The notes beneath the pieces are model-generated. The model was not told where the DNA came from. It worked only from the letters and a program-made list of their open reading frames with translations, and did not search any database. Below, piece after piece: positions 63,852 to 64,000 of a stretch of DNA of 64,000 bases; within the stretch, counting starts at the first letter, position 1, and each line of letters starts with the position of its first letter. This stretch comes from CAYFWF01 sp964346815 (GTDB lineage: Bacteria > Acidobacteriota > Aminicenantia > Aminicenantales > Aminicenantaceae): assembly GCA_964346815.1 (NCBI GenBank), contig CAYFWF010000060.1:129924-193923 (forward strand), written 5' to 3'. A program made the position numbers and the translations under genes.

Positions 63852-63971
63852 TAAGTTCGTAAAGATCGAAGTCAATTGGACCGAATCAAATCATCTAAAA
63901 TCTAACCCTAGGGTATATGTCTTGTCATTTAAAAATCTAACCGTGGTGGACAGGAGGAATAGATGAGTTTA

Positions 63972-64000
63972 TAACCTAACCTTCCGAGAGAAGGAGGTTA
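63972..64000 (+). promoter_or_regulatory. Hairpin covering a strong ribosome site at the window edge
   Basis: TAACCT (63972-63977) pairs with AGGTTA (63995-64000), and CCTT (63980-63983) with AAGG (63991-63994), with two bulged As and a seven-base loop (CCGAGAG). The right arm is the ribosome-site sequence AAGGAGGT, so a gene probably starts just past the window. A three-codon frame (ATG AGT TTA TAA) begins at 63963, after GGAGGAATAG. Confidence 0.45.

Noticed and set aside
1..64000. CRISPR arrays, tRNA or rRNA genes, insertion sequences or prophage
   Set aside because: No regularly spaced repeats, cloverleaf patterns, rRNA-like stretches, transposase frames or paired terminal repeats were seen on reading through.

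Overview
This looks like chromosome from an anaerobic or facultative heterotrophic bacterium with a Gram-negative-type envelope. The evidence is lipoprotein and Tat signals, an AsmA/YdbH-like protein beside a DUF1318 (YdbL) protein, a LapA-like protein and a periplasmic S46 dipeptidyl-peptidase. A VWFA-related protein of the type first catalogued in Acidobacteria, together with the mix of S9, S46, M14 and C69 peptidases, sulfatase, glycogen genes and a 2-hydroxyacyl-CoA dehydratase activator, suggests Acidobacteriota, most likely a Candidatus Aminicenantes-like lineage. That placement is inference; no rRNA or marker gene is present. I see no tRNA, rRNA, CRISPR array, phage gene or insertion sequence. 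Coding density is high and most gaps are under 250 bases.

Layout. (1) 1-4465, minus: a truncated S9 peptidase, an internally deleted gamma-glutamyltransferase, a Tat-exported sulfatase and a small membrane protein. (2) 4537-9825, plus: a probable operon of a 437-residue permease, a 51-residue membrane protein, an AstE/AspA-like metallo-amidohydrolase, a C69 dipeptidase and a small secreted protein. (3) 9859-15539: a PLP decarboxylase, a secreted heparinase II/III-like lyase, and a glycosyltransferase with a helical partner. (4) 15827-22019: M14 carboxypeptidase, S46 dipeptidyl-peptidase and VWFA-related protein. (5) 22052-26285, minus: one large 2-hydroxyacyl-CoA dehydratase activator broken into three reading frames by two single-base losses. 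(6) 26536-31656, plus: MaoC hydratase, UPF0316 membrane protein, a 1044-residue AsmA/YdbH-like protein and a lipoprotein that appears to fuse YnbE and YdbL. (7) 31684-34813, minus: LapA, CorA, DUF389 and TrkA_C membrane proteins. (8) 35048-48726: a glucosylglycerate-type compatible-solute pair (GpgP-GpgS) behind a strong promoter, then glycogen and alpha-glucan genes (glgC, galT, malQ, GH57, glgB, glgA) and a second copy of the region 3 glycosyltransferase. (9) 48824-57732: DUF502 protein, then a minus-strand glycan catabolism locus (GH38, Gfo/Idh, UroD-like, ROK kinase and an unassigned glycosidase-like protein). (10) 57841-63851: DUF2461, class A beta-lactamase-like protein, a KDPG aldolase-KDG kinase fusion beside an SDR, and a secreted protein of unknown function.

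How it fits together. The cell appears to live on proteins, peptides and sulfated or uronic-acid-containing glycans degraded outside the cytoplasm. It channels uronate-derived 2-keto-3-deoxygluconate through one fused kinase-aldolase, stores carbon as glycogen, and draws on the same hexose pool for a glycosylglycerate osmolyte. The strongest leads for new biology are the fused YnbE-YdbL lipoprotein beside an AsmA-like protein, the permease/peptidase operon with its nearly leaderless first gene, the UroD-like gene inside a glycan operon, and the pair of paralogous glycosyltransferases.
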